From Cyanophora paradoxa (lineage: Eukaryota; Glaucocystophyceae; Cyanophorales; Cyanophoraceae), in the NCBI GenBank assembly GCA_004431415.1, contig QPMI01000231.1, forward strand, positions 10,001-74,000: a stretch of 64,000 bases of DNA, written 5' to 3'. The notes under the pieces are model-generated. The model did not search any database. It saw nothing but the letters and a program-made list of their open reading frames with translations, and had not been told where the DNA came from. The number at the start of each line of letters is the position of its first letter. Position 1 is the stretch's first letter. Both the position numbers and the translations under genes were made by a program. This document shows, piece by piece, positions 42,613 through 54,242 of the stretch.

Positions 42613-43023
42613 GTCGGGAACACGACGGGAACGTCGGGAAGGCCACGATGGGTACACGAAAGCCTCGTCTGCTGGGTACTTCGGGCTTGCAAAAAGTCGG
42701 ACTTACCAGGAGAGTCGAAGCCTCTGTCTCTTCGAGGAAGGTTCTGCGGTGCGTGCGAGGGCGTTCCGGGTCGTCCTAGGGAGCTTATTTGTAGCGGGCG
42801 ATCACCGCGCCTGCGCGAGTTTCGAAAAGCCGCGGGTGCCTAGCGCGCGGACGCTCACGCGCACCTGCGCGATCACATCAAGGTCTCCATAGAATGACGA
42901 TAACACTCCATTCTAGTGGCCGCCCGCGCGCGATGCCATGATGATAGCCTTGCCGCCGATTGCACCTTGTGGAATTCTTAGCCAGCGTCCACGCGTGCTT
43001 CTTGTTCGTCTCAGGCTTTACTA
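42613..43023. other. Intergenic, nothing seen
   Basis: Shared upstream region of the chromodomain gene and the first ATPase gene. No gene or clear repeat. Confidence 0.5.
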
Positions 43024-46000
43024 ATGCGCATCGGCAGACTTCGGTCGCCATCCGGCCTCACCATGGCCGGCGGTGCAATTCAGATGAGGGACATCGCGAT
43101 GGCCGTCCCCGACGACCGGTGCGCGCAGTCTTCTCTTTGCGCAGAGTTGCATAGTCGAACGCGCACTCTACAGGTACACGGCAGGAAACGCCGTGGGCGC
43201 CATGCGGCGGTCGGTGGAGGTGCGATAGCGCAATCGCTTGCAACGCTGCGAGTCTTGAGGGTCGCGCAGCTCCAGCAGATGCGCCGATCGATCGAAATGG
43301 GGGGCCGCAGAAGCATCGAAATGGTTTTTTCTTTCGTTCTTGCCCTTTTCCCTGCTGTTCCAACTCTTTTCTTGCAGGCCGCGAAGGCGGCTGGTGACCG
43401 GAGGGCGAGCATCCAGATGCAGGACCCAGCGATGCGTGCTCAGACACAGGAGAACATTCGCCGCTCCATCGATCTGGTGCGCAGTTGGTCGTGCTGGCAC
43501 TTGCCCACGGGCCCCTCATCGTCAAAACAGATCGCCAAGGCGCAAGAAGTGAAGCAGAAGACAGAGGCGGCGGCGCAGGCGGCGAAGGAGGGGAAAAAGG
43601 TAGAGGCGAAGGTATGCGGTTGGGCGCGGCGGGACAGGGCGCGGGGCGGCGGGGGCGCTGAGCGGGGGCGGGGCGGCAGGACAAGCCGCCGGTGCCGGAG
43701 GTGGACGACCACCAGATTCCGATGGAGGAGCTGTGCCGGCGCTACGAGACGGACCTCGAGCGCGGCCTCACGCAGGCCACCTTCCAGGCACACCTCCAGC
43801 AGTACGGGCCCAACGCCCTCACCCCGGCCAAAGTCACCCCGCAGGCCCGCCCGCCCCGCCCCGCCTCGCCCAGCCCAGCCCCGCCCCTCTGACCAGGCGC
43901 GCAGTGGGTCAAGTGCGTGGGTCGTTCGCTGCGGTTGGACGGCGGCTGAGCGGGGCGCAGGTGGCTGATGCAGATGGTGACGCCGTTCGCAATCATCATG
44001 TGGATCGCCGCCGTGCTGTGCTTTATCGGCTACAGCCTCGACCGCCACGCCACCGACAACGTGCGACCGCCCTACTCGCCCGCTCCCCAGCTCCCCCCGC
44101 CGGTCGCATCGGAGGGCCCGTGCGGCGCGCCGGGCAGGAACCGACGGGCGGCGCAGATCATCCTGGCCATCGCCCTCATCATCGTTATCTTCGCGACGGG
44201 CACCTTCGCCTGGTACCAGGTCCGCGGGGCGGGCGCGGGGCGGGGTGCGGGGCCCGAGGCGCGGGCGGGGCGCAGGAGAAGCAGTCCGGGGCGATCATGG
44301 ACAACTTCACGAAGATGCTCCCGACGATGGCGCGCGTCGTCCGTGACGGCCGCAAGGAGGGTGCGACCGGCAGGGGAGCGCCGGCGGGGCCGGCGTGACG
44401 GCCCGGCAGACGTCGACGCGGTGCAGCTCGTGCCGGGCGACATCGTCGAGGTGCTCGCCGGGCAGAAGATCCCTGCCGGTGCGCCCCGCCGCCGTCCCGC
44501 CCCGTTCCGCCGCGCTGACGACCCCGCGCAGACATCCGCATCGTCGAGGTGCGGGGGCTGGGCCGGAGCGGGCTCCGGCCGGGGCGCCGACGGGGGCTAA
44601 CGGGAGGCGGCAGGCGGCGAACTTCAAGGTGGACAACAGCTCGCTGACGGGGGAGACGGAGCCGCAGAGCCGCAGCAAGGACTGCACCGACCCGAACATC
44701 TTCGAGACGAAGAACCTGGCCTTCTTCTCGACGCTGGCCGTGGAGGGGACGTGCAAGGGCGTCGTCGTCTTCACGGGCGACCGCACGCTGATCGGCAAGA
44801 TCGCGTCGCTGGCGAGCGGCGAGAACATGGAGAAGCGCAAGAGCCCGATCGCGCACGAGATCCACAACTTCGTGATCATCATCGGCATCGTCGCCTTTGC
44901 CCTGGGCATCATCTTCTTCGGGGTGGGCTTCAAGGTGTACGGCTCGGGCAAGGTGATCGAGATCATCGTGCTGTCGATCGGCATCATCGTGGCGAACGTG
45001 CCGGAGGGCCTGCCGGCGACGGTGACGATGTGCCTGACGCACGCCGCGCACACGATGGCAAGCAAGAACGTCCTCGTCAAGTCCCTCGAGGCCGTCGAGA
45101 CCCTCGGCTCCACCTCCACCATCTGCTCCGGTGCCGCCCCCCGGCCCCGCCCGAGCCGGCGCCCGTCGAGCGCGACGCGCAGACAAGACGGGGACCCTGA
45201 CGCAGAACCGCATGACCGTCGGTGCGGGCGGCGCGCGAGGGGCGCGCAAGGGCGCTGACGCGCGCCGCAGTGAAGCTCTTCTACGGGCTGAAGCAGTGGC
45301 GCACGACGGACGACTTCGACCAGTCGATCGAGAAGTTCAGCACGAGCGACGCGGCGTTCCAGATGGTGCACAAGGTCATGTGCCTCGGCTCCAAGGCGGT
45401 CTTCAACCCGGACCCGGAGAACATGACGAAGCCGATCTTCGAGCGCCTCACCTTCGGCGACGCCACCGAGTCCGCCATGATCAAGTTCTGTGAGAGCATC
45501 CGCAACATCGAGGACGTGCGCCGGCCCCTCGCCTCGCGCGCCCGCGCCGGCCAACGCTGGGCCCCGGCAGCACCGCGCCGAGTACCCGAAGATCATGGAG
45601 CTGGCGTTCAACAGCAAGAACAAGTTCGCGCTGTCGATCCACGAGGACCCGAAGGCGGACCGCCGCTTCCTCGTCATGAAGGGCGCCCCGGAGCGCATCA
45701 TTGACCGCTGCAACCGCTTCATGCAGGCGGACGGCTCCGTCATCCCCATGACCGCCGACATCAAGCGGCAGCTCAACGAGAACAACGAGAACCTGGGCGG
45801 GCAGGGCATGCGCGTCCTCGGCCTGGTGCGCGGGGCCGTCGGGCGCCCCGGCGGCTCCAGCGGGGCCTGACGGGGCGGGGGCAGTGCTATGAGAACCTGG
45901 ACCCGATGACGTACACGAAGGACTACGTGTTCGACGTGGAGCAGGGCAACTACCCGATGGACAACATGATCTTCGCGGGGCTCGCCGCCCTCATCGACCC

Positions 46001-47988
46001 CCCCAAGGAGACCGTCCCCTTCGCCGTCGCCAAGTGCCAGGGCGCCGGCATCAAGGTCATCATGGTCACCGGTGCGCCGCCGCGAGGTGGGGGGCGGCGC
46101 GCGGGGGCCGAGGCGCGCGCAGGCGACCACCCCGTGACGGCGGCGGCCATCGCGCGCGAGGTGGGCATCATCAAGGGCGACACGAAGGAGTCGATCGCCA
46201 AGCGCCGCGGCTGCCGCCCCGAGGAGGTCAAGGAGAACGTGCCAGCCATCGGTGCGGCGGCGGCGCGCGCGGGGGGCGCTGGAGCGTCCTGAGCGGGGCG
46301 GGGCCGGCGCAGTGATTGCGGGGACGCAAATCGCCGACTTCAAGGATTCGGACTGGGACTTCGTGCTGGGGCACCCCGAGATCGTCTTCGCGCGCACGAC
46401 CCCCGAGCAAAAGCTCATCATCGTCGACGAGAATCAGAAGCGCGGAGCCATCGTCGCCGTCGTGCGCCCGCCGCCGCGCGCGCGGCCGCCGGAGGGTTGA
46501 GGGGCGCGGCGGGGCAGACGGGCGACGGCGTGAACGACTCGCCGGCGCTGAAGAAGGCGGACATCGGGGTGGCGATGGGGATCAGCGGGTCGGACGTGTC
46601 GAAGGAGGCGGCGAAGATGGTGCTGCTGGACGACAACTTCGCGTCGATCGTGGTGGGCGTCGAGGAGGGCCGCATCATCTTCGACAACCTCAAGAAGTCC
46701 ATCGCGTACACCCTCGAGCACCTGGGCGCCGAGGTCGTCCCCTACCTCATATCCTTCATCGCCGAGATCCCGCTCCCCATCACCACCATCCTCATCCTCG
46801 CCATCGACCTCGTGCGCGCCCCCGGCCCGCACGCGGCCCGCCGGTCCCGAGCCAGGGCGCAGGGCACGGACATCTTCCCCGCCATCTCCTTCGCCTACGA
46901 GAACGTGCGTGGGGCGGGGCGGGCGGCTGCGGGGCGCGCGGGGGCCCTGACCGGCGGGCGGCAGGCGGAGAGCGACATCATGCTGCGGCCGCCGCGCAAC
47001 CCGAAGGTGGACCGCCTCGCCGGCTGGCGCCTCTACCTCTACGCCTACTTCGTGACCGGCGTCGTCATCCTCGGCGGCACCCTCTTCACCTACTTCATCG
47101 TCTTGATCGACCACGGGTTCCAGACTTCCAAGCTGATGGGCGTTGCGGCGAACTGGAAGGAGGACAAGTGGCCCGTCGAGATTCTCTGCAACAAGCCAAG
47201 TGCGGAGAACAAGGAGGATTTCGAGAAGTACTGCACGCCTGACTGCAGGTTCCCCGACACGGCGGACGGCTGGACGTTCGCGCCCATGAACTCGACCTTT
47301 GTCAAGCCCGTCAACGGCAGCCTCGCTGCCTACAAGTGCGAGCTGCCCCACGGCGCGACCGTCTTCCAGTCCCCCTGGATGGTGCCGCCCCGCCACGCGC
47401 CCACCCGCCTGCTTCATCGCACCTCACTTGTCCCTCAGAATCCCGAGTACCGGCACTACACGCAGCGGGTGGTGAACACGGCGGTCTGGTTCTCGATCGT
47501 GATGGGCCAGTGGGGCGGCATCGTCGCATGCAAGACCCGCAAGCTCTCCGTCTTCACGCAGGGCATGAAGGTGCGCCGCCGCCGCCCTGCCTGACCGCGC
47601 GATGCCAGCGCCTGAGCCCAACCCAGAACGCGTTCATGAACTATTGCCTCCTCTTCGAGGTCGCCCTCTCGGTCTTCCTCATCTACACGCCCGGCATCCA
47701 AGAGGGTGCGCGCGGCCTTCTCCATACGCGCGTATGCATGCACGCCGGCCGCCTGTTAACGCTGGCCATGGCTCCCCACCAGTCTTCGGGACGGCCAACC
47801 TCAACATCAAGTTCTGGTTCACCAGCGCGCCGTTCGCGCTCTGGCTCATCGTCGTCGACGAGATTCGCAAGTGGGAGATCCGCCGCAGTGCGTTCCATCC
47901 CACGTAAATCCCTCCACCCACGCTCCGCTTACGAATCCGCATGGCGATAGATCCCGAAGGCTGGATCGCCTTCTGCACGTACTACTGA
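43024..47988 (+). CDS. Na+/K+-ATPase alpha-type P-type ATPase, copy 1
   Basis: This type IIC pump has about 17 introns. After a Lys/Arg/Ser-rich N-terminus ([29 protein letters not shown]) comes the family start [20 protein letters not shown] and [13 protein letters not shown]. Then M1-M2 ([19 protein letters not shown]), the actuator [14 protein letters not shown], and M4 ([20 protein letters not shown]). The phosphorylation site [20 protein letters not shown] is assembled across an intron, and [12 protein letters not shown] is the nucleotide-binding domain. The hinge reads [21 protein letters not shown]5 is [14 protein letters not shown] and M6 [20 protein letters not shown], with both Asp. 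It closes with [19 protein letters not shown], matching the C-terminal tyrosines of Na,K-ATPase alpha; TGA at 47986-47988. The M7-M8 outer loop is long ([15 protein letters not shown] ... [19 protein letters not shown]) and has an intron absent from copy 2. No beta subunit is in the window. Confidence 0.92.
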
Positions 47989-49033
47989 GCACGAGTCGGC
48001 TGTGGTTTTTCCGACCATATAGGCGGCAGATCTAGAACGTCGAACCAGTATCGCACATTAGGAATACGCGACTCGTGTGCGATGCGGATCTAGATTCCTT
48101 TCCGAGTTCAACAAGAGATCTAGAACCAGAAACAACGTCAACGTTTCAACGGCATTGTAGTTGTAGCCTTCAGATCTAGATAGAAATTAGGACGCCTCAC
48201 TTTTTTCTATTTCAAGCTTCCCAGCTGCAGCCCGGGCCTTTGGCAGCTATGACTGCAGCTGCAGTTCATTTCACATGTGCGATTCAGTATCATTCATTGA
48301 TATGGCGTTTCGATATCTAGATTTGCGAAAATTCACAGAACTGAACCTGACAGAATCCTCATCACTGAGTCATGGCATATGCATGGCATTGAATCGGCAA
48401 AAACGTTTAACTCGTGACTCAGTGACTGCCGCAGCCTGGCAGTGCCGCGTGACTGCCGCGCGCCGCGGCAGCATGCATGCATATGCCGCAGTGCGCACGG
48501 CTCATGCTAACCAAAACCCGGGACCGTCGGACCGTCATGATCACACACGGCGTCGGACCTGCTCCTACTAGGCCCTGAGGCTAGGCCTGCAGCTGTCATG
48601 ATCACCGGCACTGTACATGTGGCACTCAGTGACTGCCGTTGATATTGCAATCACAATGTACTGCGATGCGTACTAGTTCTCGTCACTAAGACTGCCACTG
48701 AACTTCGGAACATGTAAGTTGACAAAGTGAGCGACATATTCAGCCCCTTGGCGGCACAAAATTCAACGACAGCTATAGCTAGCGCTGTGGGTTGCGCCCG
48801 GCGGCCGGCGCGCGGGGCTCATGATCAGCGCCGCCGGCTGTGCCGAATCAAGATCTAGAGACCTGAGACAACGTGCACGCCATCACTATAGATCTAGATT
48901 GCAATTGGGATCCCCGGATGGCGGGGCTACGCCACTGGGCCAGCAGTACTTGTAGCGATGCCCCTGCCCAAGGCTCCCTAGGCCTTGGACCGTCGGACTG
49001 TGCAATATAAACCTTTCCCAAATATCTTGCATG
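47989..49033. other. Spacer of the inverted ATPase pair
   Basis: About 1 kb, visibly lower in GC than the flanking genes, with no open frame of note. AGATCTAGA/TCTAGATC strings recur (about 48028, 48100, 48174, 48850, 48889) and TCATGATCAC occurs twice. It separates the 3' ends of two convergent genes. Confidence 0.7.
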
Positions 49034-52000
49034 ATCAGTAGTACGTGCAGAAGGCGATCCAGCCTTCGGGATCTATCGCCATGCGGATTCGTTAGCGGAG
49101 CGTGGGTGGAGGGATTTACGTGGGATGAAACGCACTGCGGCGGATCTCCCACTTGCGAATCTCATCGACAAAGATGAGCCAGAGCGCGAACGGCGCGCTG
49201 GTGAACCAGAACTTGATGTTGAGGTTGGTCGTCCCGAAGACTGCGGGAAGTTGACGTCAACGGGCGGCCGTCAAAGTTGACGTGAGCGCGACTGTGTGGA
49301 AGGCCACGTGGATGCGCATGCGCACTGTCTTGGATGCCGGGCGTGTAGATGAGGAAGACCGAGAGGGCGACCTCGAAGAGGAGGCAATAGTTCATGAACG
49401 CGTTCTGGGCCGGGCTCAGGCGCTGGCATCGCGCGGTCAGGCAGGGCGGCTGTGGCGCACCTTCATGCCCTGCGTGAAGACGGAGAGCTTGCGGGTCTTG
49501 CATGCGACGATGCCGCCCCACTGGCCCATCACGATCGAGAACCAGACCGCAGTGTTCACCACCCGCTGCGTGTAGGCCCGGTACTCGGGATACTGCCATG
49601 ACGTGAAGGGCTGGCCCGGCTTGGCGCAGTACTTCTCTGCCTCGGACGCATCGTAACCCGCTGCCGCCTTGTCGCACACGGGCCAGTTATCGTCCTTCCA
49701 CTTGGCCGCCACGCCCGACAGCTTGGAGATCTCGAACCCGTGGTCGATGAAGACGATGAAGTAGGTGAAGAGGGTGCCGCCGAGGATGACGACGCCGGTC
49801 ACGAAGTAGGCGTAGAGGTAGAGGCGCCAGCCGGCGAGGCGGTCCACCTTCGGGTTGCGCGGCGGCCGCAGCATGATGTCGCTCTCCGCCTGCCGCCCGC
49901 CGGTCAGGGCCCCCGCGCGCCCCGCAGCCGCCCGCCCCGCCCCACGCACGTTCTCGTAGGCGAAGGAGATGGCGGGGAAGATGTCCGTGCCCTGCGCCCT
50001 GGCTCGGGACCGGCGGGCCGCGTGCGGGCCGGGGGCGCGCACGAGGTCGATGGCGAGGATGAGGATGGTGGTGATGGGGAGCGGGATCTCGGCGATGAAG
50101 GATATGAGGTAGGGGACGACCTCGGCGCCCAGGTGCTCGAGGGTGTACGCGATGGACTTCTTGAGGTTGTCGAAGATGATGCGGCCCTCCTCGACGCCCA
50201 CCACGATCGACGCGAAGTTGTCGTCCAGCAGCACCATCTTCGCCGCCTCCTTCGACACGTCCGACCCGCTGATCCCCATCGCCACCCCGATGTCCGCCTT
50301 CTTCAGCGCCGGCGAGTCGTTCACGCCGTCGCCCGTCTGCCCCGCCGCGCCCCTCAACCCTCCGGCGGCCGCGCGCGCGGCGGCGGGCGCACGACGGCGA
50401 CGATGGCTCCGCGCTTCTGGTTCTCGTCGACGATGATGAGCTTCTGCTCGGGGGTCGTGCGCGCGAAGACGATCTCGGGGTGCCCCAGCACGAAGTCCCA
50501 GTCCGAATCCTTGAAGTCGGCGATTTGCGTCCCCGCAATCACTGCGCCGGCCCCGCCCCGCTCAGGACGCTCCAGCGCCCCCCGCGCGCGCCGCCGCCGC
50601 ACCGATGGCTGGCACGTTCTCCTTGACCTCCTCGGGGCGGCAGCCGCGGCGCTTGGCGATCGACTCCTTCGTGTCGCCCTTGATGATGCCCACCTCGCGC
50701 GCGATGGCCGCCGCCGTCACGGGGTGGTCGCCTGCGCGCGCCTCGGCCCCCGCGCGCCGCCCCCCACCTCGCGGCGGCGCACCGGTGACCATGATGACCT
50801 TGATGCCGGCGCCCTGGCACTTGGCGACGGCGAAGGGGACGGTCTCCTTGGGGGGGTCGATGAGGGCGGCGAGCCCCGCGAAGATCATGTTGTCCATCGG
50901 GTAGTTGCCCTGCTCCACGTCGAACACGTAGTCCTTCGTGTACGTCATCGGGTCCAGGTTCTCATAGCACTGCCCCCGCCCCGTCAGGCCCGCTGGAGCC
51001 GCCGGGGCGCCCGACGGCCCCGCGCACCAGGCCGAGGACGCGCATGCCCTGCCCGCCCAGGTTCTCGTTGTTCTCGTTGAGCTGCCGCTTGATGTCGGCG
51101 GTCATGGGGATGACGGAGCCGTCCGCCTGCATGAAGCGGTTGCAGCGGTCAATGATGCGCTCCGGGGCGCCCTTCATGACGAGGAAGCGGCGGTCCGCCT
51201 TCGGGTCCTCGTGGATCGACAGCGCGAACTTGTTCTTGCTGTTGAACGCCAGCTCCATGATCTTCGGGTACTCGGCGCGGTGCTGCCGGGGCCCAGCGTT
51301 GGCCGGCGCGGGCGCGCGAGGCGAGGGGCCGGCGCACGTCCTCGATGTTGCGGATGCTCTCACAGAACTTGATCATGGCGGACTCGGTGGCGTCGCCGAA
51401 GGTGAGGCGCTCGAAGATCGGCTTCGTCATGTTCTCCGGGTCCGGGTTGAAGACCGCCTTGGAGCCGAGGCACATGACCTTGTGCACCATCTGGAACGCC
51501 GCGTCGCTCGTGCTGAACTTCTCGATCGACTGGTCGAAGTCGTCCGTCGTGCGCCACTGCTTCAGCCCGTAGAAGAGCTTCACTGCGGCGCGCGTCAGCG
51601 CCCTTGCGCGCCCCTCGCGCGCCGCCCGCACCGACGGTCATGCGGTTCTGCGTCAGGGTCCCCGTCTTGTCTGCGCGTCGCGCTCGACGGGCGCCGGCTC
51701 GGGCGGGGCCGGGGGGCGGCACCGGAGCAGATGGTGGAGGTGGAGCCGAGGGTCTCGACGGCCTCGAGGGACTTGACGAGGACGTTCTTGCTCGCCATCG
51801 TGTGCGCGGCGTGCGTCAGGCACATCGTCACCGTCGCCGGCAGGCCCTCCGGCACGTTCGCCACGATGATGCCGATCGACAGCACGATGATCTCGATCAC
51901 CTTGCCCGAGCCGTACACCTTGAAGCCCACCCCGAAGAAGATGATGCCCAGGGCAAAGGCGACGATGCCGATGATGATCACGAAGTTGTGGATCTCGTGC

Positions 52001-53745
52001 GCGATCGGGCTCTTGCGCTTCTCCATGTTCTCGCCGCTCGCCAGCGACGCGATCTTGCCGATCAGCGTGCGGTCGCCCGTGAAGACGACGACGCCCTTGC
52101 ACGTCCCCTCCACGGCCAGCGTCGAGAAGAAGGCCAGGTTCTTCGTCTCGAAGATGTTCGGGTCGGTGCAGTCCTTGCTGCGGCTCTGCGGCTCCGTCTC
52201 CCCCGTCAGCGAGCTGTTGTCCACCTTGAAGTTCGCCGCCTGCCGCCTCCCGTTAGCCCCCGTCGGCGCCCCGGCCGGAGCCCGCTCCGGCCCAGCCCCC
52301 GCACCTCGACGATGCGGATGTCTGCGCGGGGTCGTCAGCGCGGCGGAACGGGGCGGGGACGGCGGCGGGGCGCACCGGCAGGGATCTTCTGCCCGGCGAG
52401 CACCTCGACGATGTCGCCTGGCACGAGCTGCACCGCGTCGACGTCTGCCGGGCCGTCACGCCGGCCCCGCCGGCGCTCCCCTGCCGGTCGCACCCTCCTT
52501 GCGGCCGTCACGGACGACGCGCGCCATCGTCGGGAGCATCTTCGTGAAGTTGTCCATGATCGCCCCGGACTGCTTCTCCTGCGCCCCGCCCGCGCCTCGG
52601 GCCCCGCACCCCGCCCCGCGCCCGCCCCGCGGACCTGGTACCAGGCGAAGGTGCCCGTCGCGAAGATAACGATGATGAGGGCGATGGCCAGGATGATCTG
52701 CGCCGCCCGTCGGTTCCTGCCCGGCGCGCCGCACGGGCCCTCCGATGCGACCGGCGGGGGTAAGTATTGAAGTGGGGCCGGCGCACGTTGTCAGTGGCGT
52801 GGCGGTCAAGGCCGTAGCCGATAAAGCACAGCACGGCGGCGATCCACATGATGATCGCGAACGGCGTCGTCATCTGCATCAGCCACCTGCGCCCCGCTCA
52901 GCCGCCGCCGACCCGCGGCGCGCGACCAACGCACTTGACCCACTGCGCGCCTGGTCAGAGGGACGGGGCTGGGCGGGGCGAGGCGGGGCGGGGCGGGGCG
53001 GGGCGGGCGGGCCTGCGGGGTGACTTTGGCCGGGGTGAGGGCGTTGGGCCCGTACTGCTGGAGGTGTGCCTGGAAGGTGGCCTGCGTGAGGCCGCGCTCG
53101 AGGTCCGTCTCGTAGCGCCGGCACAGCTCCTCCATCGGAATCTGGTGGTCGTCCACCTCCGGCACCGGCGGCTTGTCCTGCCGCCCCGCCCCCGCTCAGC
53201 GCCCCCGCCGCCCCGCGCCCTGTCCCGCCGCGCCCAACCGCATACCTTCTTTCCCTCTTTCGCCGCCTGCGCCGCTGCCTCTTGCTTCGCGATCTCTGCC
53301 TTCTGCTTCAGCTCTTGCGCCTTCGCGATCTGCGGCGACGTAGACGCTCGGAGGAGGCCCGCAGCGTCGCTTCGGGGCGCCACGCACGAGATCGATCGAC
53401 TTGCGGACGTTTTCGTGGGCCTGCGCCCTCGCTGCCGGGTCCTGCATCTGGACGCTCGCCCGCCGGTCGCCGGCCGCCTTTGCGGCCTGGCAGAGCTTGG
53501 TGACGAGAGGCATGCGCGCAAGGAAAAGGAGAGTTTGCCGCGAACCATTTCGATGCTTTTCCTACCGCCTTGATCGACAGATCGGCGGATCTGCTGCAAC
53601 TGCGCGATTGTGAGAGTCGCGACTCTTCAAACCATGAAGCGCCGCAAACGAGCGCCGCCGCACCTCCACTGACCGCCGAATGGCTCCCACAGCGTTTCCA
53701 GCCGTGTACCTGCGCGTCCGGCGTTCGATTGTGCGGCCTCGGGGC
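49034..53745 (-). CDS. Na+/K+-ATPase alpha-type P-type ATPase, copy 2
   Basis: Inverted paralogue of copy 1. From the actuator through M6 (about 49735-52700) exons and introns are almost letter-for-letter the same as copy 1, including [25 protein letters not shown], the M5 segment [14 protein letters not shown] and the terminal FCTYY (TGA at 49034-49036). Differences cluster at both ends. The N-terminal motifs read [24 protein letters not shown] and VRKSIDL, and the Lys/Ala coil is longer ([16 protein letters not shown]). The M7-M8 loop is short ([20 protein letters not shown], then [20 protein letters not shown]) with no intron. The start codon could not be fixed: the first exon shared with copy 1 (HNRTPDAQ) is preceded by a stop. 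An unseen first exon may lie beyond 53745. Confidence 0.88.
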
Positions 53746-54242
53746 GCTTCAATCGAAAGCTTAGCTCCCGGGCGCGCTCCGCGAAAAAGGCCAGTGGCGA
53801 CCGGGCTCAGTGCCCTAAAGACATGCACGCACTTCGCACCTTTCATCGGGCATGATCGCTAAACCCACTTCTTGCATCTGAATTTGCTTCGTCGGTTCCG
53901 CCATTCCGCACGGATAGGCTCGCAAGCTTCAGTGAGCCAAAGCGAGAGGGGCCCCCAGCGTTCGAAGCGATCCCTGCGCTTGAGGGAATTCCGCCGAGCA
54001 ACAGGCCGATCCGGCGCGCGCGAGGCCGCTCGCAAAATTTCAGATCTCGGGTTGCTGGGGGTGGCTAACGGAGATAATGCTAGGGTGCGGCGCAGTCTAG
54101 ATCTAGATCTGAGGTCGCTCCACAGCCTCCACTCTTTCTGGGGGTACGCGGTTGACCCAAGGCCGCGCGGATCGAGTCTGCATGCGCGCAGCTGAGTGCA
54201 CGCGGAGCGATCCAGCTAAGCGGATACGTGAGCCGATACCAG
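53746..54242. other. Intergenic, nothing firm
   Basis: Shared upstream region of ATPase copy 2 and the LdpA-like gene; the missing first exon of the ATPase may be here. No repeat noticed. Confidence 0.4.

Noticed and set aside
43168-43270. RRSVEV coding block with AGNAVGA in both ATPase copies
   Set aside because: It is open in one frame of copy 2 but lies between GTACACGGC and a CAG acceptor in both copies, and copy 1 has a stop there. It is best read as a conserved intron rather than protein.
47989-49033. Origin or centromere in the low-GC spacer of the ATPase pair
   Set aside because: Only base composition and a few AGATCTAGA strings support it; no structure specific enough.
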